DNA of 12,762 bases, from positions 1-12,762 of the forward strand of contig CABSBA010000025.1 in assembly GCA_902475825.1 (NCBI GenBank), given 5' to 3'. The notes under the pieces are model-generated. The model made no database searches and was not told the DNA's origin. It saw only the letters and a list, made by a program, of their open reading frames with translations. The position numbers and the translations under genes were made by a program. This document shows positions 1 to 7,062 of this stretch, piece after piece. Positions within the stretch are counted from its first letter, which is position 1; every line of letters begins with the position of its first letter. This DNA comes from an uncultured Collinsella sp. (GTDB lineage Bacteria; Actinomycetota; Coriobacteriia; Coriobacteriales; Coriobacteriaceae).

Positions 1-86
1 TGGTTGATAATACAGAATGTTTCATCGTTTCTGCCGCGGGACGCCTTCTGCCCTTTAAGGCTGAATTTAGCGAGAGAGGTCTTTGT

Positions 87-1604
87 ATGTCGAGTCCGAC
101 ACAAGAGAAGCTAACTCTGATGCGCTATATAGAGTTGCTCGAGGAAGATGACCTTGTTGTTTCCAGACCGAGCGCTTCGTGCGACCAGCGCATTGAGTTT
201 GCGACTGATGACTCGCGCCAGGTGCGTCCGGGAACGTTGTTTGTCTGCAAAGGCCGTGCGTTTAAGCGCGAGTACCTGCTTTCGGCAATCGCCGATGGCG
301 CCGTGGCATACGTTTCCGAGGTCGATTACGATGTTGATCTTCCCGCGGTGATTGTGAGCGATATTCGTCGCACGCTCGCCGTGGTGGCAGATGCCTTTTA
401 TGGGCACCCGTCGGGTAAGGTGAAGGTCTGCGCCTTTACAGGCACCAAGGGCAAGTCGACCTGCAGCTTTTATCTGCGCGGCATCCTCGCCAACGAGGCC
501 AAGCTTACGGGCTGTCATCGACCCGCTCTTAATACGGGCATTGAGTTCGACGACGGCATCGAGACGGGCCCTTCCAAGCTGACGACCCCCGAATCCTTCC
601 TGCTGCAGTCTCGCATCGCACATGCTGCGGAGGCGGGTGCCCCGTGGCTGGTTATGGAGGCATCGAGTCAGGGCCTCAAATACGAGCGTACGGGCAAGAT
701 TGACTTTGAAGTCGGCGCCTTTACCAATATCGGCGAGGATCACATTTCGCCGATTGAGCATCCGACGCTCGAGGATTACTTTGCCAGCAAGCTCAAAATC
801 TTCTTGCAGAGCCGTTTTGCCGTGGTCAATCTCGATATGGATAAGGTCGATCGCGTGCTCGAGGCGGCATCTCGTTGCGAACGTACGGTGACGTTCTCCC
901 TGACCGACGAGCGTGCCGACGTGCTTGCGCTGGCGATTCGCAATGGCGACTGCGGCGTGGTGGCAACGGTGCGCACGCCCCGCTTTACGCGCGACATTGT
1001 GATTCCCACGCCGGTTAAGTTCAATGTGTCCAACGCGCTTGCCGCTATTGCCTGCGCCGAGGCCCTGGGCATTTCCGAAGAGGGTATCGTCCATGGCTTT
1101 GAGGGCGTCTTCGTTCCCGGTCGTATGGAGCTCTATCCGTCCGTATCGGGCAAAATCCTGGGCATCGTCGATTTTGCACATAACGGCATGAGCCTCGAGA
1201 CACTCCTGCGCGACTTGCGCGAGAACTATCCCGAGCGCGAGCTGGCGGTTGTATTTGGCGCTACGGGCGGTAAGGGTGTCGATCGACGCACCACGATGGG
1301 CATCGCCGCTGGCAAGTATGCCGACCGAATCGTGATTACCGAGGATGACCCCGGCCCCGAGGATGTCGAGGACATCTGCGCCGAGATCGCGCGCAACGTT
1401 CAAGCGCAGGGAAATGATAACTGGCAAATCGTGACTGATCGCGTTGCCGCTATCGAGACTGCCGTGCGCGAAACTGTCCGTCCTGCCGTGGTCATCGTGA
1501 CCGGTAAGGGCGAGGAAGAGTGTATGCTGCGCAAGAACGGACCCGAGCCTTGTGAGCGCGACGGTTCGATTCTCAAGCGCACCCTTGCGGCGTACGACGC
1601 CTAG
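87..1604 (+). CDS. murE: UDP-N-acetylmuramoyl-tripeptide synthetase, MurE family (probably L-lysine or other non-DAP type)
   Basis: Cytoplasmic Mur ligase of 505 residues that adds the third amino acid to UDP-MurNAc-L-Ala-D-Glu using ATP. Visible motifs are the P-loop TGTKGKST (118-125), LTTPES in the substrate region (165-170), EASSQGL (191-197), NIGEDH (214-219), SKLKIF (234-239, carrying the lysine normally carbamylated), NVSNALAA (313-320), PGRMELY (345-350) and DFAHNG (362-367). The DNPR signature of diaminopimelate-adding enzymes is absent; its place holds EDDPGPED (419-426). Together with FAHNG and GTKGKS this resembles the lysine-adding enzymes of streptococci, so L-Lys or another diamino acid is inferred as substrate. 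The ATG at 87 follows GAGAGG at a good distance; ATG at 120 is a weaker alternative. A GATAAT hexamer at 6-11 could be a -10 box whose -35 lies outside the window. It is the first gene of a run leading to murI. Confidence 0.9.
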   Translation: MSSPTQEKLTLMRYIELLEEDDLVVSRPSASCDQRIEFATDDSRQVRPGTLFVCKGRAFKREYLLSAIADGAVAYVSEVDYDVDLPAVIVSDIRRTLAVVADAFYGHPSGKVKVCAFTGTKGKSTCSFYLRGILANEAKLTGCHRPALNTGIEFDDGIETGPSKLTTPESFLLQSRIAHAAEAGAPWLVMEASSQGLKYERTGKIDFEVGAFTNIGEDHISPIEHPTLEDYFASKLKIFLQSRFAVVNLDMDKVDRVLEAASRCERTVTFSLTDERADVLALAIRNGDCGVVATVRTPRFTRDIVIPTPVKFNVSNALAAIACAEALGISEEGIVHGFEGVFVPGRMELYPSVSGKILGIVDFAHNGMSLETLLRDLRENYPERELAVVFGATGGKGVDRRTTMGIAAGKYADRIVITEDDPGPEDVEDICAEIARNVQAQGNDNWQIVTDRVAAIETAVRETVRPAVVIVTGKGEEECMLRKNGPEPCERDGSILKRTLAAYDA

Positions 1605-1634
1605 ACCAGCCCCTTCTATGTAAACGGAGTGACC

Positions 1635-2546
1635 ATGTCCCACAACATCCTGCCGACCGTTGCCGAGCTTTCGGGCGAGATGCGCGAGCGCCTTGCCAAG
1701 GTCAAGTATGTCTTTACCGATCTGGACGCCACGATGCTCGCCCCCGGCTCGTGCGTGCTGCGCGATAACGACGGCAATCCCTCGACCAAGCTCGTCGAGG
1801 CGGTTGTCGCGCTCGCCCGTGCCGGCATCCAGGTGGTCCCCACCTCGGGTCGCAACCGCACCATGATCCACGAGGACGCCCGCGTGCTCGGCCTCAACTC
1901 CTACATCGGCGAGATGGGCGGCCTGGTCATGTACGACCTCAAGGCCAACGACTGGGAGTACCTGACGGGCGACATGCCCTACGACCCCGCCTGCGGTCTC
2001 ACGCCGCACCAGGTGATCGAGCAGACCGGCGTGTGCGAGAAGATCCTTGCCCGCTGGCCGCACAAGATCGAATACCACAACGACATGTCGACCGGCTACA
2101 AGTACCGTGAGGTCACCGTCGGCATGCGCGGCGATGTGCCCGACGATGAGGTCCAGGCCATCCTGGACGAGGCCGGCTGCGGTCTGGTCTGGGCTTGCAA
2201 CGGCCATCTGACTCACCTGTCCAAGCCGACGACGCTCGAGCTTAATCGCGTCGAGGACGGCCGCGCCTTCAACATCAATCCGGCGGGTCTCAACAAAGGC
2301 GTTGCCATTGCGCGCTTCTGCGAGCACCTGGGGATCGAGCGCGAGGAGACGCTTGCACTCGGCGACTCCGAGTCCGACTTCTACATGGCCGACCATGTTG
2401 GCATGTTCTGCCTGGTCGAGAACGGCCTGACGAGCGCCGGTGCCCCGGAGTTCTTGGACGCCTGCGACAATGCCTATATTACGCGCGGCAAGATTGTCGA
2501 CGGTTGGGTGGCAACGGCCGAGCTGTTGGTCGCGGCCCGTTCGTAG
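1635..2546 (+). CDS. HAD-superfamily hydrolase, type IIB (Cof/MPGP-like phosphatase)
   Basis: A 303-residue phosphatase of the haloacid dehalogenase fold with a type IIB cap. Motif I is FTDLDATM (27-34) with the nucleophile and acid/base aspartates D29 and D31. Motif II is TSGRN (70-74), motif III is the lysine in LNKG (K221), and motif IV is GDSESD (243-248), the Mg-binding acid cluster. The middle part (about 90-205) is the cap that sets specificity. It most resembles the mannosyl-3-phosphoglycerate phosphatase/sucrose phosphatase branch, but the substrate cannot be read from sequence. The ATG at 1635 is chosen because GGAG (1626-1629) lies just ahead; an in-frame GTG at 1629 overlaps that site. 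It sits 30 bases after murE and about 50 before murI, so co-transcription is likely and a role in wall-precursor or sugar-phosphate metabolism is possible but unproven. Confidence 0.85.
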   Translation: MSHNILPTVAELSGEMRERLAKVKYVFTDLDATMLAPGSCVLRDNDGNPSTKLVEAVVALARAGIQVVPTSGRNRTMIHEDARVLGLNSYIGEMGGLVMYDLKANDWEYLTGDMPYDPACGLTPHQVIEQTGVCEKILARWPHKIEYHNDMSTGYKYREVTVGMRGDVPDDEVQAILDEAGCGLVWACNGHLTHLSKPTTLELNRVEDGRAFNINPAGLNKGVAIARFCEHLGIEREETLALGDSESDFYMADHVGMFCLVENGLTSAGAPEFLDACDNAYITRGKIVDGWVATAELLVAARS

Positions 2547-2597
2547 CGCGACGCATCACGCATGGTCGCATTTTTCGAGAGAGAATCTGGTGAGGTA

Positions 2598-3482
2598 ATG
2601 TCCGATATCGATAATCTGGCCGGGGACACGCGTCCGATCGGCGTGTTCGACTCGGGCTTGGGCGGCTTGACGGTCGCGCGAGCGATCGCAACGGCGCTTC
2701 CGCACGAGTCCGTCTACTATTTCGGTGACACTAAGCGCTGCCCTTATGGCACCCGCACCGAGGACGAGGTTCGCTCGTTTGCGCTGCAGGCGGGCCGCTG
2801 GCTATCGAGGCACGACGTTAAGATCATGGTCATCGCCTGCAACACGGCGACCGCCGCGGCCTTGCGTTTGGCTCAGCAAGTGCTTGACGTTCCCGTGATC
2901 GGCGTGATCGCTCCGGGCGCACGTGCTGCCATCAACAGCACGCGTACGCGTCGCGTCGGCGTGCTGGCCACCAACCTCACCATTCGCTCGGGCGCCTACA
3001 CGCGCGCCATCCAGGACTTGGATGCTGGTGTCGATGTGTATGGCTGCCCGGCTTCGAGCTTTGTCGAGGTCGTCGAGCACGAGCTCGCCTCGGGCGCGCA
3101 TCTGCAGGAGCAGTGGCTCGAGAACGAGGATATTTTTGATACGCCAGCCGTTCGCGCGCTGGTTGGCGCCACAGTCGAGCCGCTGCACGATCGTGGCATC
3201 GATACCGTGGTACTCGGCTGCACGCATTTCCCGCTGCTGGTGGGTCCCATCCGCCATGCGCTGGGTCCCGGAGTGCGCGTGGTGAGCTCCGCCGAGGAGA
3301 CCACGCGTGAGCTGACCGATATCCTCACGCGCCGTGAGCAGCTGGCGGGCGATACCGCCGAGCCGCAGCATCGCTTTGCCACCACGTCTGACAACATTGC
3401 CGAGTTTGCGGTGGCGGGTAGCTTTATCTTTGGCCAGCCGCTCAAAAGCATCGAGCATGTCGATATCGACGAACTCGGTTAG
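2598..3482 (+). CDS. murI: Glutamate racemase
   Basis: A 294-residue cofactor-independent racemase that interconverts L- and D-glutamate and supplies the D-Glu of peptidoglycan. The N-terminal [10 protein letters not shown] (17-26) holds the Asp-Ser active-site pair. The two catalytic cysteines are Cys81 in IACNTATA and Cys208 in [20 protein letters not shown] (41-51) is the conserved substrate-side segment. Length matches the family. The start is not certain. ATG at 2598 gives the expected N-terminus and has GGTGAGG just ahead, though spacing is tight (2 bases). An in-frame ATG at 2562 would add 12 residues not expected in the family and has no Shine-Dalgarno sequence. Its position two genes after murE ties it to wall synthesis. 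Confidence 0.95.
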   Translation: MSDIDNLAGDTRPIGVFDSGLGGLTVARAIATALPHESVYYFGDTKRCPYGTRTEDEVRSFALQAGRWLSRHDVKIMVIACNTATAAALRLAQQVLDVPVIGVIAPGARAAINSTRTRRVGVLATNLTIRSGAYTRAIQDLDAGVDVYGCPASSFVEVVEHELASGAHLQEQWLENEDIFDTPAVRALVGATVEPLHDRGIDTVVLGCTHFPLLVGPIRHALGPGVRVVSSAEETTRELTDILTRREQLAGDTAEPQHRFATTSDNIAEFAVAGSFIFGQPLKSIEHVDIDELG

Positions 3483-3535
3483 GCTCGCAATGTCGCCGGA
3501 GGCTTCGCCACATCTTTTGCCGAAAGGATAGTTCC

Positions 3536-4261
3536 ATGGAATACATGCAGGTCAACCGCGCCAACGGCCGCGCCGCCAACGAGCTGCGCCCCGTTAAGCT
3601 CACCCGCGGCGTCATGAAGCACGCCCACGGCTCGTGCCTGGCGGAGTTCGGCGACACGCGCGTACTGTGCGCCGCCACCATCGAGGAGGGTGTGCCGGGT
3701 TGGCGCAAGGGCGCCAAGGCCGGCTGGGTAACGGTGGAATATGCGATGCTGCCGGCCTCGACCGGTAAACGCTGCAAGCGCGAGCATGCCAACCGCAAGG
3801 GCCGCTCCATGGAGATCGAGCGGCTTATCGGCCGCAGTCTGCGTACCGTCGTCAACATGAAGGCGCTCGGCGAGTACACCGTTACCGTCGACTGCGATGT
3901 GATTCAGGCCGATGGCGGCACACGTACGGCGAGCATTACCGGCGCCTGGGTGGCGCTGCACGACGCCCTTGCCATGTGGGTCGAGGCGGGCAAGCTCGAG
4001 CGCATCCCGCTCACGGGCCAGGTTGCCGCGATTTCTATGGGTGTCGTCGACGGCAACACCCTGCTCGACCTCGATTATTCCGAGGACAGCCACGCCGAGG
4101 TCGACATGAACCTCGTCGCTACCGACACCGGCGAGATGATCGAGCTCCAGGGCACCGGCGAGCAGGCGCCCTTCGACCGTAAGCGTCTCAACGCCCTGCT
4201 CGACCTGGGCGACAAGGGCATCGCCGAGCTCATCGAGCTTCAGCGCCAGGCCCTCGCCTAA
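3536..4261 (+). CDS. rph: Ribonuclease PH
   Basis: A 241-residue phosphorolytic 3'-5' exoribonuclease that trims tRNA 3' ends, releasing nucleoside diphosphates; the family forms a hexameric ring. The N-terminus [27 protein letters not shown] (7-33) is the family's opening signature. Phosphate-binding [10 protein letters not shown] is at 127-136, and the catalytic acidic stretch [17 protein letters not shown] at 176-192 contains D178 and D184. ELQGTGE (203-209) is also conserved. The start ATG at 3536 has AAAGGA (3523-3528) seven bases ahead. It lies 53 bases after murI, with only weak secondary structure between them, so read-through is plausible. The stop codon is the left edge of a long hairpin. 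An rph-rdgB pairing is common in bacteria; some species even fuse the two. Confidence 0.96.
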   Translation: MEYMQVNRANGRAANELRPVKLTRGVMKHAHGSCLAEFGDTRVLCAATIEEGVPGWRKGAKAGWVTVEYAMLPASTGKRCKREHANRKGRSMEIERLIGRSLRTVVNMKALGEYTVTVDCDVIQADGGTRTASITGAWVALHDALAMWVEAGKLERIPLTGQVAAISMGVVDGNTLLDLDYSEDSHAEVDMNLVATDTGEMIELQGTGEQAPFDRKRLNALLDLGDKGIAELIELQRQALA

Positions 4262-4298
4262 CCTGCCAAAAAGGGACAGGTTTATTTTGGCAGGTTTT
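4261..4298. repeat. Palindromic element with GGGAC core at the rph stop (possible terminator)
   Basis: An 11-bp perfect stem, ACCTGCCAAAA (4261-4271) against TTTTGGCAGGT (4285-4295), encloses a 13-base loop containing GGGACAGG. TTTT then follows at 4295-4298. The left arm begins on the last base of the rph stop codon. It could end transcription after rph, but the sequence in the loop resembles three other intergenic hairpins in this window, so it may be a copy of a dispersed palindromic repeat that doubles as a terminator. Confidence 0.65.
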
Positions 4299-4406
4299 AT
4301 CTGCGAAAACGTCAAAGTATAAGACTGCCGTTGATTGAGAGGGGAGAGAGGCCGAGGTCCTCGTCGTCCTCAACACGGCATTGCTATAGAGACAAGGAGG
4401 CCAGCT

Positions 4407-5048
4407 ATGGCACTTGAGAAGATTGACATCGACACCCTCGACCCGGCGGCGACCATCGTCGTGGCAACGGGCAACGCCCATAAGCTCATCGAGATCGAGG
4501 CCATTTTGGGCAAGGTTATGCCCGAGGTTCGCTTTGTGGCGCTCGGCCAGCTGGGCGATTTTGAGGACCCCGAGGAAAACGGCACGACGTTTTTGGAGAA
4601 CGCCATCATCAAGGCGCAGGCTGCCGTCGAAGAGACGGGGCTCATGGCCATTGCCGACGATTCGGGCCTGGTCGTCGACGCGCTGGACGGTGAACCCGGT
4701 GTGTATAGCGCGCGCTATGCGGGCGTTCACGGCGACGATGCCGCCAACAACGCCAAGCTGCTCGTGAATCTGGAGGGCGTGGCCGACGAGGACCGCACTG
4801 CGCGCTTTATGAGCGTCGTCGCGCTCATCGACACGGACGGTTTGGTCACCTATGGTGAGGGCGCCTGCGAGGGCGTTATCGCACACGAGGGCCGCGGCGA
4901 TCACGGCTTTGGCTACGACCCGCTGTTCCTGCCGGTCGACACGCCGGGCAAGACCATGGCCGAGCTGACGGCGGACGAGAAGAACGCCATCAGCCATCGA
5001 TTCCATGCGCTCGAGCACCTATCCGCCAAACTGACGGGCGAGGAGTAG
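4407..5048 (+). CDS. rdgB: XTP/dITP diphosphatase (RdgB/HAM1 family)
   Basis: A 213-residue nucleotide-pool cleaning enzyme that hydrolyses XTP, ITP and dITP to monophosphates plus pyrophosphate, keeping deaminated purines out of DNA and RNA. Conserved motifs run in order: VVATGNAHKLIEI (18-30, substrate/phosphate binding), TFLENAIIKA (61-70), ADDSGLVVDAL (83-93, catalytic acids and Mg), GVYSARYAG (98-106), GFGYDPLF (167-174) and KNAISHR (192-198). The N-terminus is slightly longer than in E. coli. ATG at 4407 is clearly the start: AAGGAGG at 4394-4400 is a near-perfect ribosome site six bases ahead. The 145 bases upstream hold a hairpin at 4261-4295 and a TATAAG hexamer at 4318-4323 that might be a -10 box, but no good -35 is seen. 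Confidence 0.95.
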   Translation: MALEKIDIDTLDPAATIVVATGNAHKLIEIEAILGKVMPEVRFVALGQLGDFEDPEENGTTFLENAIIKAQAAVEETGLMAIADDSGLVVDALDGEPGVYSARYAGVHGDDAANNAKLLVNLEGVADEDRTARFMSVVALIDTDGLVTYGEGACEGVIAHEGRGDHGFGYDPLFLPVDTPGKTMAELTADEKNAISHRFHALEHLSAKLTGEE

Positions 5049-5051
5049 GCC

Positions 5052-5498
5052 GTGCGTGCGGTGGTGCAGCGCGTGCTCAACGCCGGCGTGACGGTCGACG
5101 GCGAGTGCGTGGGCAAAATTGGGCGCGGCTACCTGGTGCTGCTGGGTGTGGGCCATGGCGACACACGCGCCGAAGCCGACAAGCTGTGGGGCAAGCTCCG
5201 CGGGCTGCGTATCAACGAGGACGAGAACGGCAAGACCAACTTGGCACTGGCCGATGTCGACGGCGAGGTGCTCGTAGTGTCACAGTTCACGCTGTTTGCC
5301 GATTGCCGCCACGGCCGCCGTCCGTCGTTTACGGATGCCGGCGCGCCCGATGTCGCCAACGAGCTCTACGAGTACTTCCTGACGCTTGTGCGCGAGGACG
5401 TCGAGCACGTAGCGCATGGCATTTTCGGCGCCGACATGAAGGTCGACCTCGTCAACGACGGTCCATTCACCATCGTTCTGGACACAGACAATCTGTAA
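5052..5498 (+). CDS. dtd: D-aminoacyl-tRNA deacylase
   Basis: A 148-residue homodimeric editing enzyme that hydrolyses D-amino acids (and glycine) mischarged on tRNA. It opens with MRAVVQRV and carries [16 protein letters not shown] (48-63), the catalytic-loop signature SQFTLFAD (77-84), RRPSFTDA (89-96) and NDGPFT (135-140), which contains the Gly-cisPro pair that enforces chirality. Most family members read GPVT or GPMT here; this one has Phe. The start is GTG at 5052, three bases after the rdgB stop, with GAGGAG (5040-5045) inside the end of rdgB as ribosome site, so the two are almost certainly translationally coupled. With a D-Glu-producing racemase nearby, D-amino-acid clearance makes physiological sense, though that link is inference. 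Confidence 0.95.
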   Translation: MRAVVQRVLNAGVTVDGECVGKIGRGYLVLLGVGHGDTRAEADKLWGKLRGLRINEDENGKTNLALADVDGEVLVVSQFTLFADCRHGRRPSFTDAGAPDVANELYEYFLTLVREDVEHVAHGIFGADMKVDLVNDGPFTIVLDTDNL

Positions 5499-5533
5499 GT
5501 AGTCAATTTGGGACGGGGCTTATTTAGCTACTT
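5497..5533. repeat. Imperfect palindrome with GGGAC core after dtd
   Basis: AAGTAG (5497-5502) pairs with CTACTT (5528-5533), with partial pairing further in. The enclosed sequence holds TTTGGGACGGGG and TTATTT. It begins in the dtd stop codon. GTAGTCA followed by TT.GGGACG recurs at 10128, and GGGAC.GG..TTATTT resembles the hairpin at 4261. It is probably a member of the same small repeat family. No T-tract follows. Confidence 0.5.
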
Positions 5534-5561
5534 GCGCGGGGTTGTAACAGGGTGCTATAGT
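5532..5561 (+). promoter_or_regulatory. Probable sigma-A-type promoter of veg-ispE
   Basis: TTGCGC (5532-5537) and TATAGT (5556-5561) are separated by 18 bases. The -10 box matches consensus at five of six positions and the -35 at three or four. The predicted start near 5568 lies about 60 bases before veg. The TATAGT hexamer recurs just ahead of the tRNA-Pro gene. Confidence 0.55.
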
Positions 5562-5581
5562 ATTAGAGTTTTGTCTATCTT

Positions 5582-5601
5582 AGGGGTATTATCCCCTTTT
5601 T
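5582..5601 (+). terminator. Small terminator-like hairpin in the veg leader (candidate attenuator)
   Basis: AGGGG (5582-5586) pairs with CCCCT (5593-5597) around a TATTAT loop, followed by TTTT to 5601. It lies downstream of the likely veg promoter and 14 bases before the veg ribosome site, so it could interrupt veg-ispE transcription rather than end dtd. The stem is only five base pairs, so the termination strength is doubtful. Confidence 0.45.
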
Positions 5602-5628
5602 GAATTGCACCTTCTGGAGGCCCTGTTC

Positions 5629-5925
5629 ATGGAAGAGATGGAAGTCAATCACGTCGACGACATCCACGAGAAGCTGACCGATATGGTGGGCGATCGCGTT
5701 AAGGTGAAGGCCAACATGGGCCGCACCCGCGTCGTCGAGCGCATGGGCACCATCAAGAGCGTCCATCCGGCAGTCTTTATCGTCGAGGTCGACGAGCGCC
5801 GTGGCCGCAAGTCGCGTCAGTCCTACCAGTATATTGATGTTCTCACCGGCCAGGTCGAGCTGTTCGACCCCGAGAGCGGCGAGCACATTTTTACCCCGCT
5901 CGGCAATCAGCTCGAGGAGCACTAG
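5629..5925 (+). CDS. veg: Veg family protein
   Basis: A 98-residue protein of the Veg family (PF06257), known mainly from Firmicutes; in Bacillus subtilis Veg stimulates biofilm matrix expression and its promoter is very strong. The family core is clear: VGDRVKVKANMGRTRVVER (18-36), then HPAVFIVEVDERR (45-57) and SYQYIDVLTGQVELF (64-78), which matches the basic, small beta-barrel-like pattern of the B. subtilis protein. The extra tail to residue 98 is acidic and longer than in Bacillus. The start at 5629 is set by TGGAGG (5615-5620), eight bases ahead; an ATG three codons later is possible. ispE follows two bases after its stop, so the two are co-transcribed, and veg lies near ispE in B. subtilis too. 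Molecular function is unknown. Confidence 0.85.
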   Translation: MEEMEVNHVDDIHEKLTDMVGDRVKVKANMGRTRVVERMGTIKSVHPAVFIVEVDERRGRKSRQSYQYIDVLTGQVELFDPESGEHIFTPLGNQLEEH

Positions 5926-5927
5926 CG

Positions 5928-6824
5928 GTGACCGATTGGTCCCTGACCCTTTCCGCGCCGGCAAAGATCAACCTCTATCTGGGGGTTCATACCGAGCGTG
6001 ACGACCGCGGCTACCATAAGGTCGATTCCCTGATGGCAGCCGTCGGTCTTGTCGATACCGTGACGGTTACGCCGGCACAGGCGCTGATCGTCCAGACGAT
6101 TCCGGCATCCGACTTTCCCATGCAAAAGAATACGGCGTATCGTGCTGCGCTCGCTATGGCCGAGCATTATGGTCGCGAAGCCAATGTCTGCATCACGATC
6201 GAGAAGCGCATCCCGTTGTGTGCCGGCCTGGGCGGTCCTTCGACGGATGCCGCGGCGGTCATTGTCGCCTTGGCAGAGAGTTGGGGTATCGACCGTGCCG
6301 ACCCCGCGCTGGACAACATTGCGCGCGGCATTGGCGCCGACGTTCCCTTCTTTTTGCATGCCAGCCCTGCATTTTACGTGGGTGGGGGAGACGTGCTGGC
6401 AACCGAGTACCCCGCACTACCCGCGACACCCGTCGTGCTGGTCAAGCCGCGCGAGGCAAGCGTTTCAACAATTGAAGCCTATCGACATTTTGACGAGACC
6501 CCAGCGCCTGCGGACAAGCCCGGAGCGATCGCATCTGCCCTTCGCTCGGGAGACGCAGAGGCGGCCTACGCGCTCGTCCACAACAACCTGGGTGTCATAT
6601 CCGCGCAGATGGAGCCGCAGATCCAGGCGGTTCTCGACTGGCTGCGCGCACAGGAGGGAACCGTTGCCGTGGACGTGTGCGGTTCGGGTGCCTGCTCTTT
6701 TGCCATCTGCGATACCGCCGCTACGGCAGTCCATCTTGCGGTGGTCGCCCAGCAAAACGGCTGGTGGTCTTGTGCAACGGAGCTCATCCCCAACACGGTT
6801 TGCATCGACGCGCCAAAGAAATAA
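5928..6824 (+). CDS. ispE: 4-diphosphocytidyl-2-C-methyl-D-erythritol kinase
   Basis: A 298-residue GHMP kinase that phosphorylates CDP-methylerythritol, step four of the methylerythritol phosphate route to isoprenoids. It shows SAPAKINLYLGV (9-20, with the catalytic lysine), GYHKVDSL (28-35), the ATP loop AGLGGPSTDAAAVI (99-112), IGADVPFFL (135-143, with the catalytic aspartate) and the C-terminal glycine loop VCGSGACSFAI (250-260). The ATP loop differs from the usual GLGGGSSDAA in having Pro and Thr. Isoprenoids made this way feed undecaprenyl phosphate, the lipid carrier for wall precursors. The start is GTG at 5928 with GAGGAG (5914-5919) inside the end of veg, implying coupling. It is followed by the tRNA gene after 49 bases with no clear terminator between them. 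Confidence 0.93.
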   Translation: MTDWSLTLSAPAKINLYLGVHTERDDRGYHKVDSLMAAVGLVDTVTVTPAQALIVQTIPASDFPMQKNTAYRAALAMAEHYGREANVCITIEKRIPLCAGLGGPSTDAAAVIVALAESWGIDRADPALDNIARGIGADVPFFLHASPAFYVGGGDVLATEYPALPATPVVLVKPREASVSTIEAYRHFDETPAPADKPGAIASALRSGDAEAAYALVHNNLGVISAQMEPQIQAVLDWLRAQEGTVAVDVCGSGACSFAICDTAATAVHLAVVAQQNGWWSCATELIPNTVCIDAPKK

Positions 6825-6859
6825 AAATTTCTCTAGCACGCGGCGAAAATCTTTGTTAC

Positions 6860-6865
6860 TATAGT
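6860..6865 (+). promoter_or_regulatory. Possible -10 box of tRNA-Pro
   Basis: TATAGT lies nine bases before the mature tRNA 5' end, identical to the -10 box proposed for veg. No recognisable -35 is present at the expected distance (around 6837-6842), so the tRNA may instead be made by read-through from ispE. Confidence 0.35.
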
Positions 6866-6873
6866 CGAGCTAA

Positions 6874-6950
6874 CGGGTTGTGGCTCAGTTTGGTAGAGCA
6901 CTGCGTTCGGGACGCAGGGGTCGCTGGTTCAAATCCAGTCAACCCGACCA
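6874..6950 (+). tRNA. tRNA-Pro (anticodon CGG)
   Basis: A full cloverleaf of 77 bases with the CCA encoded (6948-6950). The acceptor arm CGGGTTG (6874-6880) pairs with CAACCCG (6940-6946); the discriminator is A6947. The D-arm is GCTC/GAGC. The anticodon arm CTGCG/CGCAG (6901-6905, 6913-6917) holds the loop TTCGGGA, giving anticodon CGG at 6908-6910, which reads CCG (proline). The T-arm (6923-6939) has loop TTCAAAT and one G-T pair. The C1-G72 end pair and the G37 after the anticodon are typical of bacterial tRNA-Pro. Confidence 0.97.
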
Positions 6951-6961
6951 GAGCATGAGGA

Positions 6962-6989
6962 GGGACCGCTTCTTGCGGTCCCTTTTTTT
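6962..6989 (+). terminator. Intrinsic terminator of tRNA-Pro
   Basis: A perfect 8-bp stem, GGGACCGC (6962-6969) against GCGGTCCC (6975-6982), has loop TTCTT and is followed by seven Ts (6983-6989). It sits 11 bases after the tRNA CCA end and would also end any transcript coming from ispE. Confidence 0.93.
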
Positions 6990-6997
6990 AGCTATTG

Positions 6998-7026
6998 TTG
7001 TGATACCGTGATACCCGCGGTATACT
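6998..7026 (+). promoter_or_regulatory. Promoter of tatA
   Basis: TTGTGA (6998-7003) and TATACT (7021-7026) are separated by 17 bases, close to the housekeeping sigma consensus. It lies directly after the tRNA terminator. The predicted transcript start near 7033 leaves a 30-base leader with GGAGG ahead of the tatA ATG. Confidence 0.75.
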
Positions 7027-7062
7027 CATTCGAGCTTGTCTCGCTGTATTGTGGAGGTCTAC

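Noticed and set aside
111..2396. A 761-codon open frame on the minus strand across murE and the HAD gene
   Set aside because: It runs antisense across two well-identified genes with intact motifs. Long antisense frames arise readily in GC-rich DNA with this codon bias, and its translation shows no recognisable domain.
6677..6958. A plus-strand open frame overlapping the ispE end and the whole tRNA gene
   Set aside because: It crosses a structurally perfect tRNA-Pro and is out of frame with ispE; it is a shadow.
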